From positions 1,339,001-1,403,000 of the forward strand of contig JAWHQI010000304.1 of assembly GCA_033032865.1 (NCBI GenBank): DNA of 64,000 nt. Reading direction: 5' to 3'. The translations under genes were made by a program, and so were the position numbers. Source of the stretch: Dactylorhiza incarnata. Lineage: Eukaryota; Streptophyta; Magnoliopsida; Asparagales; Orchidaceae. Positions 46,523 through 58,060 of the stretch are shown here, piece after piece. Under the pieces are notes generated by a model that saw nothing but the letters and a program-made list of their open reading frames with translations, made no database searches and was not told the DNA's origin. Position 1 is the first letter of the stretch. Each line of letters opens with the position of its first letter.

Positions 46523-47415
46523 CTACCATACCATATCCTCCTCCGGTATGTTAATGAAAATTTCTCTATTGTTTTTGTCTTTGATATGGTTCAAAGCAAA
46601 GTAATATAAACTATGATCATCTCGTATCTCTTGCATCTTGCATATCAAGTCCACTGCCTCCTTGATTGTGACAATTGGTGGTGGCTTATTCGCTAGTACA
46701 GATGCACGTAATTCACTCATATAGGAAAGAGCCACTCCTTTATTCTTTCCCATTCTTCTTCGTTTACTAGTGGAGGTGGAGGTATTGCTAATATTGGTTG
46801 ATGAATCAAGTCGTTGCACCTCCAAGTTTTCCACTGGATTGTCTTCTTCATCAGAAATGTGCTCCACATCAGGTGGAACGCTGCCAATTGATGGAGCCCA
46901 AGAATCTTCACCTGTAGCAACAACCTGACTGAACATAATATTCAATTTCTCCTCTAACTCGGGCGCAATACCAGCAAATCAAAAATTTTTGGCAGCAGGA
47001 ACAACCTATACATAACAATTAAAATAATATAAGAAAATATTAAAAAAATATAATTTAGTTTATATTATTTGATTTTTAGGTTACCTTGATTTTATCCTCC
47101 CACCACTGATCAGAAGCTGCAATGGTTCTCTTTTCCTGGTCCCATCCCAAACCGGTCTCTCCATGTTTAAGTTCTTTCCACAACTTCCAGTCTTTCTTGA
47201 GATGGTCCCACTTATTCTTCATTTGCATTCGATCGTAGTTTTTTCCAGTCCGCTGTTTAAAAGATCCAATCAAATTTTTCCAACCATCCTTGCTGAAGTG
47301 GGTGGTAGGCCGATTTCCCAACCCTATATCTATAATGCAAAGATCGCAAAAGATCAAAACATCATTTGACTCCCATGTTGCTATGCTTCCTCCGGCCTTT
47401 GGGTTTCCCATTAAA
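46523..47415 (-). pseudogene. Harbinger Myb/SANT-like protein, one nonsense codon
   Basis: The companion protein of Harbinger transposase; in this family it binds subterminal sequences and helps transposase enter the nucleus. Coding starts at ATG 47411 just after an acceptor at 47416. Exon 2 runs to 47085 and contains the Myb/SANT-like domain (GWKNLIGSFKQRTGKNYDRM, KNKWDHLKKDWKLWKELK, GLGWDQEKRTI). The intron is 47084-47006. Exon 3 runs from 47005 to 46523 with a Ser/Thr-rich middle, KRRRMGKNKG (a basic, NLS-like patch) and a C-terminal helical part. A TGA stop interrupts exon 3 near 46975. An untranslated exon 49655-49140 upstream is joined by the 1.7-kb intron. Confidence 0.8.
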
Positions 47416-47840
47416 CTGTATACCCAAAACACAAACACATATCATTCAAACATACACAAACATCAACACACACACACACACAAATCAACACACACACACA
47501 CACACACAAATCAACACACACACATCCACATCCAAACACACACACAACCACATCCAAACACACACACACACACACACATACACAAACAATCATTCAAAAA
47601 CACACACACACACACACACACATTTTCAAACACACGCACAAACATATATATACATACAAGCACAAACACATATATACATACACATTCAAACACACAAACA
47701 CACACACACACACACACACATCTACATAGAAACATACACACACACACACACAAACACATATATACATACACATTCAAACACACAAACACACATCTACATA
47801 GAAACATACACACACACAAACACATATATACATACACATT

Positions 47841-47872
<32 letters not shown>

Positions 47873-48335
47873 TCTACATAGAAACATACACACACAAACA
47901 CATATATACATACAAGCACATATATACATACACACACAAACACATATATACATACACACACAAACACATATCTATTCAAACACAAACACAAACACATATC
48001 TTCATACACATCCAAACACATATCTATTTAAAAACACACATATCTACATAGAAACATACACACAAACAAACACATATATACACATTCAAACACACACACA
48101 CACACATATCTATTCAAACAAACAAACACATATATACATTCAAGCACATATATACATACACATTCAAACACATATCTATTTAAACACACACACACACACA
48201 TATCTACATAGAAACATACACACACACAAACACATATATACACATTCAAACACACACACATATCTATTCAAACAAACAAACACATATATACATTCAAGCA
48301 CATATATACATACACATTCAAACACATATCTATTT

Positions 48336-48375
<40 letters not shown>

Positions 48376-48491
48376 CTACATAGAAACATACACACACACA
48401 AACACATATATATTCAACACACACACACACATCTGCATAGAAACACACACACACACACACACACGCAAACACATATATATACATACACATT

Positions 48492-48530
<39 letters not shown>

Positions 48531-48712
48531 ACAAACACACACAAACACACATCTACATAGAAACATACACACACACAAACACATATATACATACAAGCAC
48601 ATATATACATACACACACAAACACATATATACATACACACACAAACACATATCTATTCAAACACACACACACAAACACATATCTACATACACATTCAAGC
48701 ACATATCTATTT

Positions 48713-48748
<36 letters not shown>

Positions 48749-49139
48749 CTACATAGAAACATACACACACACAAACACGTATATACACATTCAAACACAC
48801 ACACATATCTATTCAAACAAACAAACAAACACATATATACATACAAGCACATATACACATACAAGCACATATATATTCAAACATATATATACACATTCAA
48901 ACATATATATACACATTCAAACACATATATATTCAAACACACACACACAAACACATATCTACATAGAAACACACACACACACAAACACATATATACATAC
49001 ACATTCAAACACACAAACACATATATACATACAAGCATATAGCTGAAAAAAATCCAGAAATAACACCTAAAAACACCTAAAAATCCAGAAAAAACACTAA
49101 AAAAAATTCAGATAAAACACCTAAAAAATCAATGCTTAC
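47416..49139 (-). repeat. 5'-UTR intron filled by a CA/ATATAC array
   Basis: On the minus strand the donor GTAAGC lies at 49139 and the acceptor ATACAG at about 47416. About 47423-49050 is almost entirely CACACA runs with phased ACATATATACATACAC and CATAGAAACATAC segments. Larger repeats are also visible: 48040-48180 is nearly repeated at 48190-48340 and 48720-48860. The long open frames here are artefacts. Confidence 0.85.
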
Positions 49140-49655
49140 AGTGAGGAGGAGAAGAAGACGATGCTCTCGTGCTAGGGCTTCGAAATCGCGCCTCTACCGC
49201 CGGAGGAGAAAGCAGATCTGGAGTAGTTCGTGGCTTCTGGGTGGGATCGGGCTCGCCGGAGAGAGGACAGCCAATGTGGAGACCGGACACGACTGGGGCG
49301 ACCTCGCCGGAGGAATATCGGGAGAAATCACCAGTGTCGCCAGAGGAATATCTGGAAAAATGGGCCCGCTCGTCGTTGTCGCCGGAGAAGGTGAAGAAGG
49401 ATCGCGCGAAAGAAGGGGGTCAGCGGGCTCGGCAGCTATCGGGAACGAAAAAAGTGCGCTGGACGAAAAGAGCGAGAATTGTTCCGCGATTTTTAGGGAG
49501 CTGGACGCGACCCCTACTCCGCTTCTCAGGAGCGGGCCTAAACGCGGTAATCAGATCCGCTATTTTCCATCCGTGGTGCTTCCAAACACGAATAAAACAG
49601 CTCCAGCGGATGGAAAATAGCTTTTCCATCCGCTGGAGCTGTCCCAAACAGACCC

Positions 49656-50004
49656 ATAATAATAGGCTCCCGTCATACCGCGTGTGGGGATTTTGGGGAA
49701 GTTGGTCCATCCATACCGCGTGTGGGGATTTTGTGGAATCTATTGCTTATTCGCGTGCTCCCGTCACCGCCTTCGGATTGTACGTCCATCTCATCTAACG
49801 GTGGAGATTAAAGAAATTATTATTATAACAATAGAATACAGATGGCCAATTGGCCATAAATCATTAAATAGTCGAATTTCAATTTGCTTCTTTATCGGTC
49901 AACGTCGACTTCATCCTAAGCAGTTTGACTCGAGTTGGGCATTGCTTCCGGAATCCGCGATTTTTCATTTACACTAGTTTGACCTATTATTAAAAATAGA
50001 ATAA
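49656..50004. other. Short unassigned stretch
   Basis: Contains a direct repeat of CATACCGCGTGTGGGGATTT (about 49674 and 49711). No gene recognised. Confidence 0.45.
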
Positions 50005-50240
50005 TACTATGCTCACCTAAAGTTTACCTAAAAGGCTAAAACCCACAAAAGTGGGCCCTACTCAGTAGAAAACACCCGACTTTAGGGTTTTTTTGCGCCA
50101 AATCCTAAAGTCGGGTGTTTTTGTACTGAGTGGGGTCCACTTTGTGTGATTTTCAGCTGAGCCCTAGAGTAATCGGGTGTTTTTGTGAGGAGTGGACCCC
50201 ACTTTTGGGGCTTTTTTGTAGACTTTAGGCGTGTGTAGTA
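50005..50240. mobile_element. MITE/foldback element 1
   Basis: Ends ACTATGCTCACCTAAAGTTTAC and, reversed, ACTACACACGCCTAAAGTCTAC. The inverted similarity continues inward for much of the arm around AAACACCCGACTTTAGG. No coding sequence; target duplication not clear. Confidence 0.65.
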
Positions 50241-50257
50241 GCGCCCTTAAAAATATT

Positions 50258-50410
50258 GGGCAATGTTATAATAGTCCTATATAACGGCTAAACAAAGTCC
50301 ATTCATATTCTCAGTCCAATGAATTTAAGTGCTTTTAGGTCTTTGAATAGTCATTTTAGATGTTTTTAGGACTGCAAATAGCCGTTATAGGACTACTAAT
50401 AACATAGCCC
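50258..50410. mobile_element. MITE 2
   Basis: 153 bp. Left end GGGCAATGTTATAATAGTCC; reversed right end GGGCTATGTTATTAGTAGTC. The arms stay similar for about 40 bp. Flanking AT-rich sequence makes the duplication ambiguous. Confidence 0.72.
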
Positions 50411-50461
50411 TTAAAATTTATAGTATTTGTCAAAGATATTCTAGTCACTTGATTTTAGGCA

Positions 50462-50540
50462 TGACAGTTGTGAACACGAAGGTTACGAAATATTGTTTGT
50501 GAACGTGCGACCTCACTTAAGGAACATCATCCACTTTTAT
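50462..50540. mobile_element. Degenerate MITE fragment, same family as 56753-56935
   Basis: GACAGTTGTGAACACGAAGG through CACTTAAGGAACATCATCCA aligns with one arm of the MITE right of the guanylate kinase gene. The second arm is not recognisable. Confidence 0.5.
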
Positions 50541-50628
50541 ATTTATAATTAGATTTTTTTTAGCATTTTCTTGGTGACGGTCGTAATAGTTGGTATGTCA
50601 ATAAATATTTCAATGACGATAATATTTT

Positions 50629-51485
50629 TGTCCAAACTGACCTAAACCCTAAACTCCACGAGTGCTTGTAGTGTTGTAAAATAAATGATGATAAGTTATG
50701 GTGGTAGAATAAAAGTTATGGAAAATATCGATGAAACGTGGATGGATTTTAATTTCAGAGTCACAGGAAACATGAAAATCATATTAAATATTTGGAAACG
50801 CAAAAAAAAAAAAAGAATAATCATATTCCGCAAATGAATTCTCTCTTGCTCGCATCCTATATTGTTACACCGCACCGCTCTAAGTCTACTCTAATGTGTG
50901 CCGCCGTGCTGCGCTCTCTCACGCTCCACTCATCAGAAGATGCTTTACTCTCATGTGCTAGACCTCACACTCCAATCTTCAGTGAGCGCTCCAGCGCACT
51001 GCTCTCAGGTCTCCTATTGTGTGTGCGCCCGCGCTCCGCTCCGGTGCGCCCCTCGCGCTCCCCTCACCAGAGGATGCATAGCTCTCATGTGCGTGCCCTA
51101 GCATTCTACTCTCCAGAAGGCGCTCAGATTTCCATGAGAGCCTCGTGTCACTCTCCAGAAACACAGCGCCCAGGTCGACCTCCAGGACGCGCCCACATGC
51201 ATCTCTCTAAAGCGTGCCCCCGATACACGCGACCATCAGAAGACTCTTTTAACATTTTAGAACGAGAGGTGATATGTCACCCTCGCTAAATTAGCTGTGT
51301 ATTATAACAAAATTGTTGGTGGATTTGTCTGAACCGGGGTAGACCCCGTGTTTTTTCACCTTCCCGGGTTTTCCACGTATAAACTTTGTTGTTGACTCTA
51401 CTTTGATGGTGTGACATTTGACCGACTCTCGAGCTAAGACGAACCTAATCTACCAAACCTGATGAGCGTTGATCAATCTGCAACA
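50629..51485 (+). mobile_element. Possible solo LTR, Tat-like 3' end
   Basis: The end (about 51300-51485) resembles the Tat-like LTR end: TTTTCCACGT, a CTAAG then CTACCAAA run, and final TGCAACA. A candidate start TGTCCAAACTGACC at 50629 is preceded by ATTTT (50624-50628), and ATTTT follows the end (51486-51490). The duplication is AT-rich, so the left border is tentative. Repeats of GCTCTC/CGCTCC at 50890-51130 recall the GCGCTC-rich part of the other LTR. Confidence 0.45.
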
Positions 51486-51594
51486 ATTTTCCTTCTCTTT
51501 TGACTGATTCTCCAACCTAATTCCATGAACATTGATCGGGGGTCGGCGAACTACTGCAAAGGCAATCAACACCTGGCTACAAGGATCGGCTGAC

Positions 51595-51830
51595 TATAAT
51601 GTGCGGTCGGCTAATGACTATAAGAAGCGGTTAGCGATCGGTGATCAACGATCGTCTATAAGGAGCGGTTCGCGATCGTCTATAAGAAGCGTCTGGCTAT
51701 CGTCTATAAGGAGCGGTTTGCGATCGACTATAATAAACGGTCGACGACCGGTGATCGCTATATCGAGCATTCAGTGATCTGCTATAAAGAGCGGCGACTA
51801 TCGACAATCGTCTAAAATGAGCCGGTTTAG
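51595..51830. repeat. Minisatellite of ~24-bp units
   Basis: Eight or nine degenerate copies built on CGATCGTCTATAAGGAGCGG. No coding meaning. Confidence 0.75.
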
Positions 51831-52600
51831 TCATTTTATAACTAAATAGTGGGAATGGTTGGATATACATATCATGCAAGTGAATGCTTCAATCTGACGA
51901 ACAGCACCATGAAGCCTACCACGGAGCCCGGAGTACCGTCGTGCGGAGCCTGCGCGCCCAAGATCAGGCGAGCATGAGCCGAAGTACTTTTGTAGTTGAG
52001 GTACTGTCGCCGACGCACGGAAAACCTCCTTACACTATCACTCTTATGGTTCGTCTGAGAGGGCGACACCCGTCCAGTAGGTTTCTCGCAAACGCAACAT
52101 CGGCACTCTGCGACGCTTGTTTTTTCGTCTTTCGGCGGCGTTTGCACCCGATTCTCCCGAGCAAACAAAGAAAGGCTCCGTCTGTGAGTTTGGCCACCTC
52201 CCACCAGTGGCGATCGGCGGTGCGACCCCTAAGGTTCTAAAAATGTTAGCGGTGCATATCTATCTATACAATTTATTTTATTGGCACAACCCCCAAGAAT
52301 CTGAACCGAATTAAATCCGGTTTTATTTTATTCTATTTGCCAACCGGAGACGGAATAATTCCCAAGCGGTCTAACGTTTTGGTTGTGGGAAGCGTTACGG
52401 TAGAAATTGTCCGCCGGACCTATTCCAATTTGACACGTAAGCTCGCTGTACTACTAATCGGTTGTCGGGTTGGGCGAACCATTGAACCTTACCCGTTACC
52501 AGAACCAGATCGGTGATTTAGGGTTCCAACTTGCTCCTCGATTCGCGGAGAGGGAAAAGCGAGGGAGCTTCCTCTCTCTCTCTCGCCCGCTCCCCCTTAC
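51831..52600. other. Upstream region of the guanylate kinase gene
   Basis: No recognised coding sequence; opposing frames around 51872-52240 lack domains. A CT-rich run (52570-52585) lies just before the TATA box and may be a promoter pyrimidine patch. Confidence 0.45.
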
Positions 52601-52607
52601 TATAAAT
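52601..52607 (+). promoter_or_regulatory. Core promoter TATA box of guanylate kinase gene
   Basis: TATAAAT in ACTATAAATGGAGG, about 30 bp before a plausible transcript start (about 52630-52640). A 5' untranslated exon ending CCAG at 52794 (donor GTAGAT) fits downstream. Confidence 0.6.
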
Positions 52608-52629
52608 GGAGGGGGCGGGAGTTCTTCTC

Positions 52630-53279
52630 TTCACGAAAATTCAGATCGAAGTTTTATTCTTCTTCACAGCTCGATCAACTCTCCTAGCACCATCCTCCAT
52701 ATTCTAGTTTTTACGATTTTGCTATTAGAAAACCAGATTGAGCTTTTCATTGTCGATATTGACTGCTAGGTCTGCTTGGAAGCGGTTGTACCAGGTAGAT
52801 TCGTAGCATAATTGTTTCTTCTTTCTTCATAATTTTGTTTTTTTTTTCTCTCTCGAATTTATGACGGTTCTTATGAAGAATTTCAGGATTTATCATGTGG
52901 CTTTTGCAACGCTTGGCGCTTTCCTTCCTCGTTTTTTTTGTTTTTTAAACAGCATTATTGTTATTAGTGATCTTTGAAACGATTTCTTGTTTTCGCGGAT
53001 CTGTGTTCATTAGCTTATGCTTTCCTGATGATTTTATTTCAATTGTAAACATCATAATGGCTTTGACTTTGTTTTTTTAAAGTACGATGCACCTCTAATA
53101 TGAAGATTAGTCAAACCATACTGTTCCTGCTTTAATAAGGATGAGCTAACAGGCATATGAATTGACATCTCTATTAATGTCCATTTCTAAATTTTTTGTT
53201 GTAGTTTACAAAATTTACCGTTGCTTTTGTTTTTTTGTGCAGAAAGCAAGTCAATCCGCAAAAGGGAGGATTTTATATG
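52630..53279 (+). other. 5' untranslated exons of guanylate kinase
   Basis: Exon 1 is about 52630-52794 (start inferred from the TATA box). The intron runs 52795-53242 (GTAGAT...TTTGTGCAG). Exon 2 is 53243-53279 and ends with the start codon. Confidence 0.6.
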
Positions 53280-56200
53280 GTGAGTTTGACCTTGTCCAAA
53301 CTTTTGTATTCAATCTCAAGTTTAATAGTCAAACCAGGGGAATAACCAGAGCAAAGTTAAAAAAAAAAACATCTTTTAATTCTAAATTGGATACTGGATG
53401 TTGTTCTTAATCTTTCCAATGTTCTTCTTGTCCAGCTTAAAATGATTCTGCTAATGACTAATGAAATGCTTCTCCAGCTGTTGATTTCATAGTCTCTTTA
53501 TTTGAAAATTTGTTTATTTTCAGGGGGAGGAGTCACCAGAATATTTCGTTGGGCATCATTTAGAATCAAATGCCTATCAGACAGTTACTGCCATTGATGA
53601 TAAAATTGTAAGAAGAAGCATTTGAAAACCGCATGTTCTCCTATTTAACTACCAGGAACATTGTCAACTACGTCTGATCTAATGGATGTTTCTTCTGTGT
53701 TATAGTATGCAATTGGAGGATCTGAAGACAAAGCTAACTTAACTATTGCCGTCAAAGTTCTTGATAAGCTAACAGGCACATGGTGTGTTTAACGCTCATA
53801 CTACTCTTGCCTTTTGTAGTTACATATTTGCGCTTCAAATTGGAGTATGTAATCTTTTCACCGAATTGGCAGGTTGGATCCGACGGTGCTTGGCACTAAA
53901 CCGACTTCGTCAAATGGGCATGCTGCGGTTGCTTTGAATAATGGTCGAGTTTTGATACTGAAGACGGAGTCTTCACCCGATGACTGCATATGGTTTCTTG
54001 AGGTTTTTACACTACCCCTTTTAGCATACAACTTATACTCGAAAAATCCTACGATCTTTGAATTTGTTCCTTCCAAACATTTGTTTGTATTTAAATAAAC
54101 CAAATCTTGAGTAATTTCCAATGTTTTAAGTATGAGCATTGTTGTTTTGTACGAAACCAAATTCTCTAAGGTATGCGTTATACATCATAGAGTGCTTGAT
54201 CTTCTGGTCTTTTGGCTGATTGATCAAGCATCAATTCTCCTGTGTAATTTATTTGTTAAAATTATCTATAGTAAGTAAACTTAGTGAGTGGGCATGTATA
54301 AAAAAGGGCTGAACTCATCTATTGCATCTTTACTACTAAAAAATAGCAATTTGGGTTAGTCGTAGACCTAAAATTGGTCCATTAAATTAATCTGTGCTCT
54401 TTGATTTCAATCCTCTTGAAATCAAATTAGTATATATAATAAAACTTGCGCAATTTTTAATTCATAGGGCTAACATAAAATTATCCATACATACAGTTAC
54501 ACTGGTGTGCGTGTGCAGTGTTGGGGGCCATAGGACTCCGTGTGCAGTGTTTGGCGTGTGTAGGGTCTTTCCGTGAGCAATGTTCGACGACCATAGGACT
54601 CGGTCTTCGCGCACTATGCACTGGAGGATCTTGTGCATGGCCGCTAGTGATCATGTAAAATATTTGTAGACCTAATGTAGCATTAGTTGAGGTTCTTCAA
54701 AAAAGATTTAAGGAGAGAAGGTTTACCACCGCATGCAACGCTAAGCCAAGAACAAACTACGATTCATAAAATCAACTTAAAATAGTTGTGATAAGTTTAT
54801 TGATGCCGATGATTCACATGGCTTTCAAGCGTAAAATGTGTAGAATGTTAACTAGCATGCTTGAATAACTTTGTGATTTGGAGTTTTATCTATGATCTTT
54901 AATGTGCATCTAACCATGGATTCTTGATTTCTCCCATATACTGTATGTATGCTGTCTTTCTAAAATACATTTCCCCCCTATATTATTATGGTAGGTGGAT
55001 ACCCCATTTGTTAAAGTGAAAAAGAAGCTTCTAGGCACCGACGTGGTGGCGTGGAGTAAAGGTGTAATAGGAGATTTGCCAAAGCCAATTGTAATCAGTG
55101 GCCCCTCTGGGGTTGGTAAGGGTACCTTAATATCTAAGCTTATGATGGAGTTCCCTTCAACCTTCGGGTTTTCCGTAAGCCACACTACCCGAGCTCCAAG
55201 AGAGAAGGAGATTAATGGTGTTCATTACCACTTCACCGAACGGAGCGAAATGGAGAAAGATATCCAAGACGGAAAGTTCCTCGAGTATGCATTGGTTCAT
55301 GGAAACCTCTATGGAACAAGCATTGAGGCAGTTGAAGTGGTTTCCGATGATAGGAAGGTAATAATATGAAGTGATCTCTTTTCTAATAAGCTCTTGAGGC
55401 TGGTTAAATTCTAGAGTTATATTCTCATCTCCTTTCTTTAATGCAGAGATGTATACTCGACATCGATGTTCAAGGAGCCACGTCTGTGAGGAGTAGTGCC
55501 CTTGAAGCGGTATTTATCTTTATTTGCCCTCCGTCCGATGAAGAGCTCGAGAATCGGCTCCGCGCACGGTATTGTTTAGGAAAATTTGAAACTTTTCTCG
55601 AGCTTTTCAAATATGCGACTGGTTATACTTGGTTAAGCTAATCTGCTGAGTTCATTTTCTCATTTCAGTGGAACTGAGAACGAAGATCAGGTCCAGAAGA
55701 GGCTGAGGAACGCTAAGATTGAGCTCGAGCGTGGAAAATCTCCCGGCCTTTTCGATCATATATTAGTCAACGATGACCTCGAAGCTTGCTATCAGAATCT
55801 GAAGGTGCTTGCCTTCACATAAGATAAATCAAACTACTTTGATCTATTTGCAATACAATTTTAAGTTATCAATGAATTTTTTTTATGTTCTATGTAGAAA
55901 TTACTTGCTTTAGATGAGAATAATAGTTCACCATGCCAACAATGTAAGCTTTTTCCTCTCATTTCATATTTTCTTTTATGTTATCCAAAGCCAGATAACT
56001 GAATTAACCCTTCATCACACAGTAATGGAGAATATCAAAATACCAATCTCCCACTCCCTATCCAAAGTAGATGGCAAGATTTTCATTACATTTCCTTCTG
56101 GCATGTAAGTATTTTCTGAACTAGTCATCACCCTCTACTCTGTCCTTTTTCTAATTCAGCATTGAATTTCTTAATTTTACTTCAATTAGGTTTATGCTCG

Positions 56201-56280
56201 ATGTGTCCTCGCTCAAAGGCGGTGCACCTGGCCGAACAAGGGGGCTGATTATAGATTCCCGAGTCACGGCGGCGGCCTGA
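53277..56280 (+). CDS. GK1: Guanylate kinase, plant long form with N-terminal Kelch-like region
   Basis: Phosphorylates GMP to GDP with ATP. Coding exons, all with GT/AG borders and matching phase: 53277-53279, 53524-53607, 53706-53782, 53873-54002, 54995-55357, 55447-55568, 55669-55804, 55898-55943, 56023-56104, 56190-56280 (1134 nt, 377 aa). The ATG is the last three bases of an otherwise untranslated exon (53243-53279); the next exon begins GGGGAGGAG. Residues 1-98 form the Kelch/galactose-oxidase-like N-terminal part of plant GK-1 proteins ([24 protein letters not shown]). The kinase domain starts near 128: P-loop GPSGVGKGT (134-142), GMP site [10 protein letters not shown] (158-167) and GVHYHF, then LDIDVQGA (223-230) and [20 protein letters not shown]. 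The C-terminus has [14 protein letters not shown]. Length is close to Arabidopsis GK-1. No disabling change seen; the only evident host gene here. Confidence 0.93.
54003..54994 (+). other. Longest intron of guanylate kinase (992 bp)
   Basis: Separates the Kelch-like part from the kinase domain. It contains a GC-richer stretch (54500-54650) with a near-repeat of GTGTGCAGTGTT and CCATAGGACTC. No element ends recognised. Confidence 0.7.
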
Positions 56281-56752
56281 TTGATAACATCATCTATCGA
56301 GCTTCTTGGAGCGAGATTTTCTTTTGACAAGGATTTGAAACTGCTGACTCGATCATTATCCGAGTTCTTTCGAGCCACAGGTTCGTCTTATGATCCGTGG
56401 AAAGGGAACAGTTTTCCTTTTCAGTAAACTAGTTTAGATTTCTTCACTGGATATGGGTTCATCATTTCTCAATTCCCATCACCCTTCTGACCTCAATTGG
56501 CCATTTTCTTCCTTATAGTTGTAGCTGGTTCTTAAAATCCTTTTGCTGCTATTGTTCCAACTATTATTATTGAGCCTAAAATCAATTGGTTGGAGATGGA
56601 GATATGCATGGTCTATATATTAACTGCACAAGATCATATTAATTTTTGACGTGAGACTATTCTCAACACGCCCCTTCACGTGCAGGGTTTTTGTTCTAAC
56701 ACGCGGACTTTTTTTTGTAATCGAGTGACATGAGAATTGCCAAGTAAGCCGA
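56281..56752. other. 3' region of guanylate kinase
   Basis: Presumed 3' UTR and downstream sequence. No second gene or clear polyadenylation signal identified. Confidence 0.45.
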
Positions 56753-56935
56753 GGCTTCGTTTGGCTCGGTGGTGACGGTCGTGAACATGAGCGTTAAACT
56801 GTCATTCGTTAACGTCCACCTAAGGAACTTCATCCACTTTTATGTTCAAACGGATGAAGTTTTTTAGGTGGTCGTTAATGAACGACGGTTTAACCCAAGC
56901 GTTTACGGCCGCCACCGCTGTGCCAAACGAAGCCC
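56753..56935. mobile_element. MITE 3 (foldback, Harbinger-like ends)
   Basis: Left GGCTTCGTTTGGCTCGGTGG and reversed right GGGCTTCGTTTGGCACAGCG. The arms stay similar over about 85 bp (GTTAAACTGTCATTCGTTAA; CACCTAAGGAACTTCATCC), so the whole 183 bp nearly folds on itself. No clear 3-bp duplication. Confidence 0.75.
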
Positions 56936-57094
56936 TAGTCTCTTCTGATACTGTGTTATAATCTAAGCATTAAACTTGAAACCAATTAGTTGCAAATTGA
57001 GAGGCCAATGATCTAAACATTAAGCATTCAAGACTGTTAATTTTAGGAGTTTTGGTGGGCATATAGGAGTTCTGTGGATCAAAATCAAAATAAA

Positions 57095-57244
57095 GGCTCT
57101 GTTTGTTTCAGTCTTTTTTTCTCATGGTTGGGGAAAATGTCCAACGCACAAACTGTTTAGTAAAACTCATTTCTCCGTCGCCAGCTCTTCGAAACCGCTC
57201 CATTTCCACCACTCCAAAACTCCACCACCGAAACAAACCGAGAC
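57095..57244. mobile_element. MITE 4 in copy 1 of the duplication
   Basis: About 150 bp. Left GGCTCTGTTTGTTTCAG, reversed right GTCTCGGTTTGTTTCGG. Its absence from the matching site in copy 2 (57425-57440) supports insertion. Confidence 0.65.
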
Positions 57245-57489
57245 GAAATTAAAGTCTGCATATAGCCAATATGGCCTGTATATAATAGTGCTCTTAAAAT
57301 ATCCTTGGCATCCTCTTATGATGTAGTATTTAGAAGATACTTCTAGATAATGAATTCAAGGTATTTAAATATAGCGTGTTTATATTCGCAGACCACAAAT
57401 GCATGAATAGCTTATAGGAGTTCTTTGGATCTAAAAAAAGGTCTGCATATAGCCAATGCTGCCTGCATATAATAGTGCCCTTAAAATAT

Positions 57490-57988
57490 GAGAGTTGATA
57501 TTAGCAGTCCAATTCTCGCTATTCGCATCCCAAAAATTGTAAAAATCATAATTATATTCGCAGTCCAATTCTCGCTAATCGCATCCCATCAAATAACCTC
57601 CTCTCCATCTCTCTCCCATTGCCTAAACCCTAGTCGCGCCGTTTCCTCCCCTCTTAGATTCACCTTAAAAAAAGAAGGAAATTATCCAGCGAAAATCTCA
57701 AAAAAGTAGTCAGTTTTCTGGTTAGAGGAAGTTTTGCATTCCATTTAACTTGGTTTAGAGTTAATTCCTCTATGCATGCCATTTAACTTGTTTTCCTGCT
57801 ATGTTTTTAATTGTTTGTCTTTAAGATGTTTTTCTAGGCTTCTAGTGCTTAATAAATCAACAAAGTGTTTCGCTTATTTGGGTTAGGAGTGGGGTGCAAA
57901 TATAATTTTGGACTACAAATAAAATTTATGGACTACAAATAGCGATGGACAGTGAATAGCCAGTTCTGGATTGCTAATATCAACTCTC
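57490..57988. mobile_element. hAT-type MITE 5 in copy 2 of the duplication
   Basis: 499 bp. Ends GAGAGTTGATATTAGCAGTC and, reversed, GAGAGTTGATATTAGCAATC. The 8-bp duplication TAAAATAT / TAAAGTAT (57482-57489, 57989-57996) has one difference. Copy 1 shows the empty site at about 57293. The 73-codon frame inside is not a gene. Confidence 0.85.
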
Positions 57989-58060
57989 TAAAGTATCCCT
58001 GACATGCTCTTATCACACAGTATTTAGAAGACACTTCTAGATAATGAATTCAAGGTAATT

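Larger units (their letters stand above)
44469..49655 (-). mobile_element. PIF/Harbinger element with transposase and Myb-like genes
   Basis: 5.2 kb. Ends GGGTCTGTTTGGGAGAGCTG (44469) and, reversed, GGGTCTGTTTGGGACAGCTC (49655). Flanks are TTA on the left and ATA on the right; a TTA target duplication with one later change is likely. Both genes lie on the minus strand, Myb-like first, transposase second. Each has one visible inactivating change (frameshift in transposase, nonsense in Myb-like), so it was autonomous until fairly recently. Confidence 0.85.
57064..58060 (+). repeat. Tandem duplication (~230-bp unit), each copy carrying a different MITE
   Basis: Unit landmarks appear twice: ATAGGAGTTCT.TGGATC (57065, 57414), TCTGCATATAGCCAAT (57255, 57443), AGTGC.CTTAAAATAT (57288, 57475) and CTTCTAGATAATGAATTCAA (57340, 58033). 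MITEs at 57095-57244 and 57490-57988 interrupt copies 1 and 2. Confidence 0.78.

Noticed and set aside
47290..48870. Open frames up to 253 codons in the CA-rich block
   Set aside because: Same artefact: dinucleotide array inside an inferred intron of the Harbinger Myb-like gene.
49132..49620. 162-codon Arg/Gly-rich plus-strand ORF
   Set aside because: Lies over the GC-rich untranslated exon of the Harbinger Myb-like gene on the other strand and shows no domain.
54400..54660. Transposon insertion in the large guanylate kinase intron
   Set aside because: Composition differs, but no terminal repeats or target duplication could be found.
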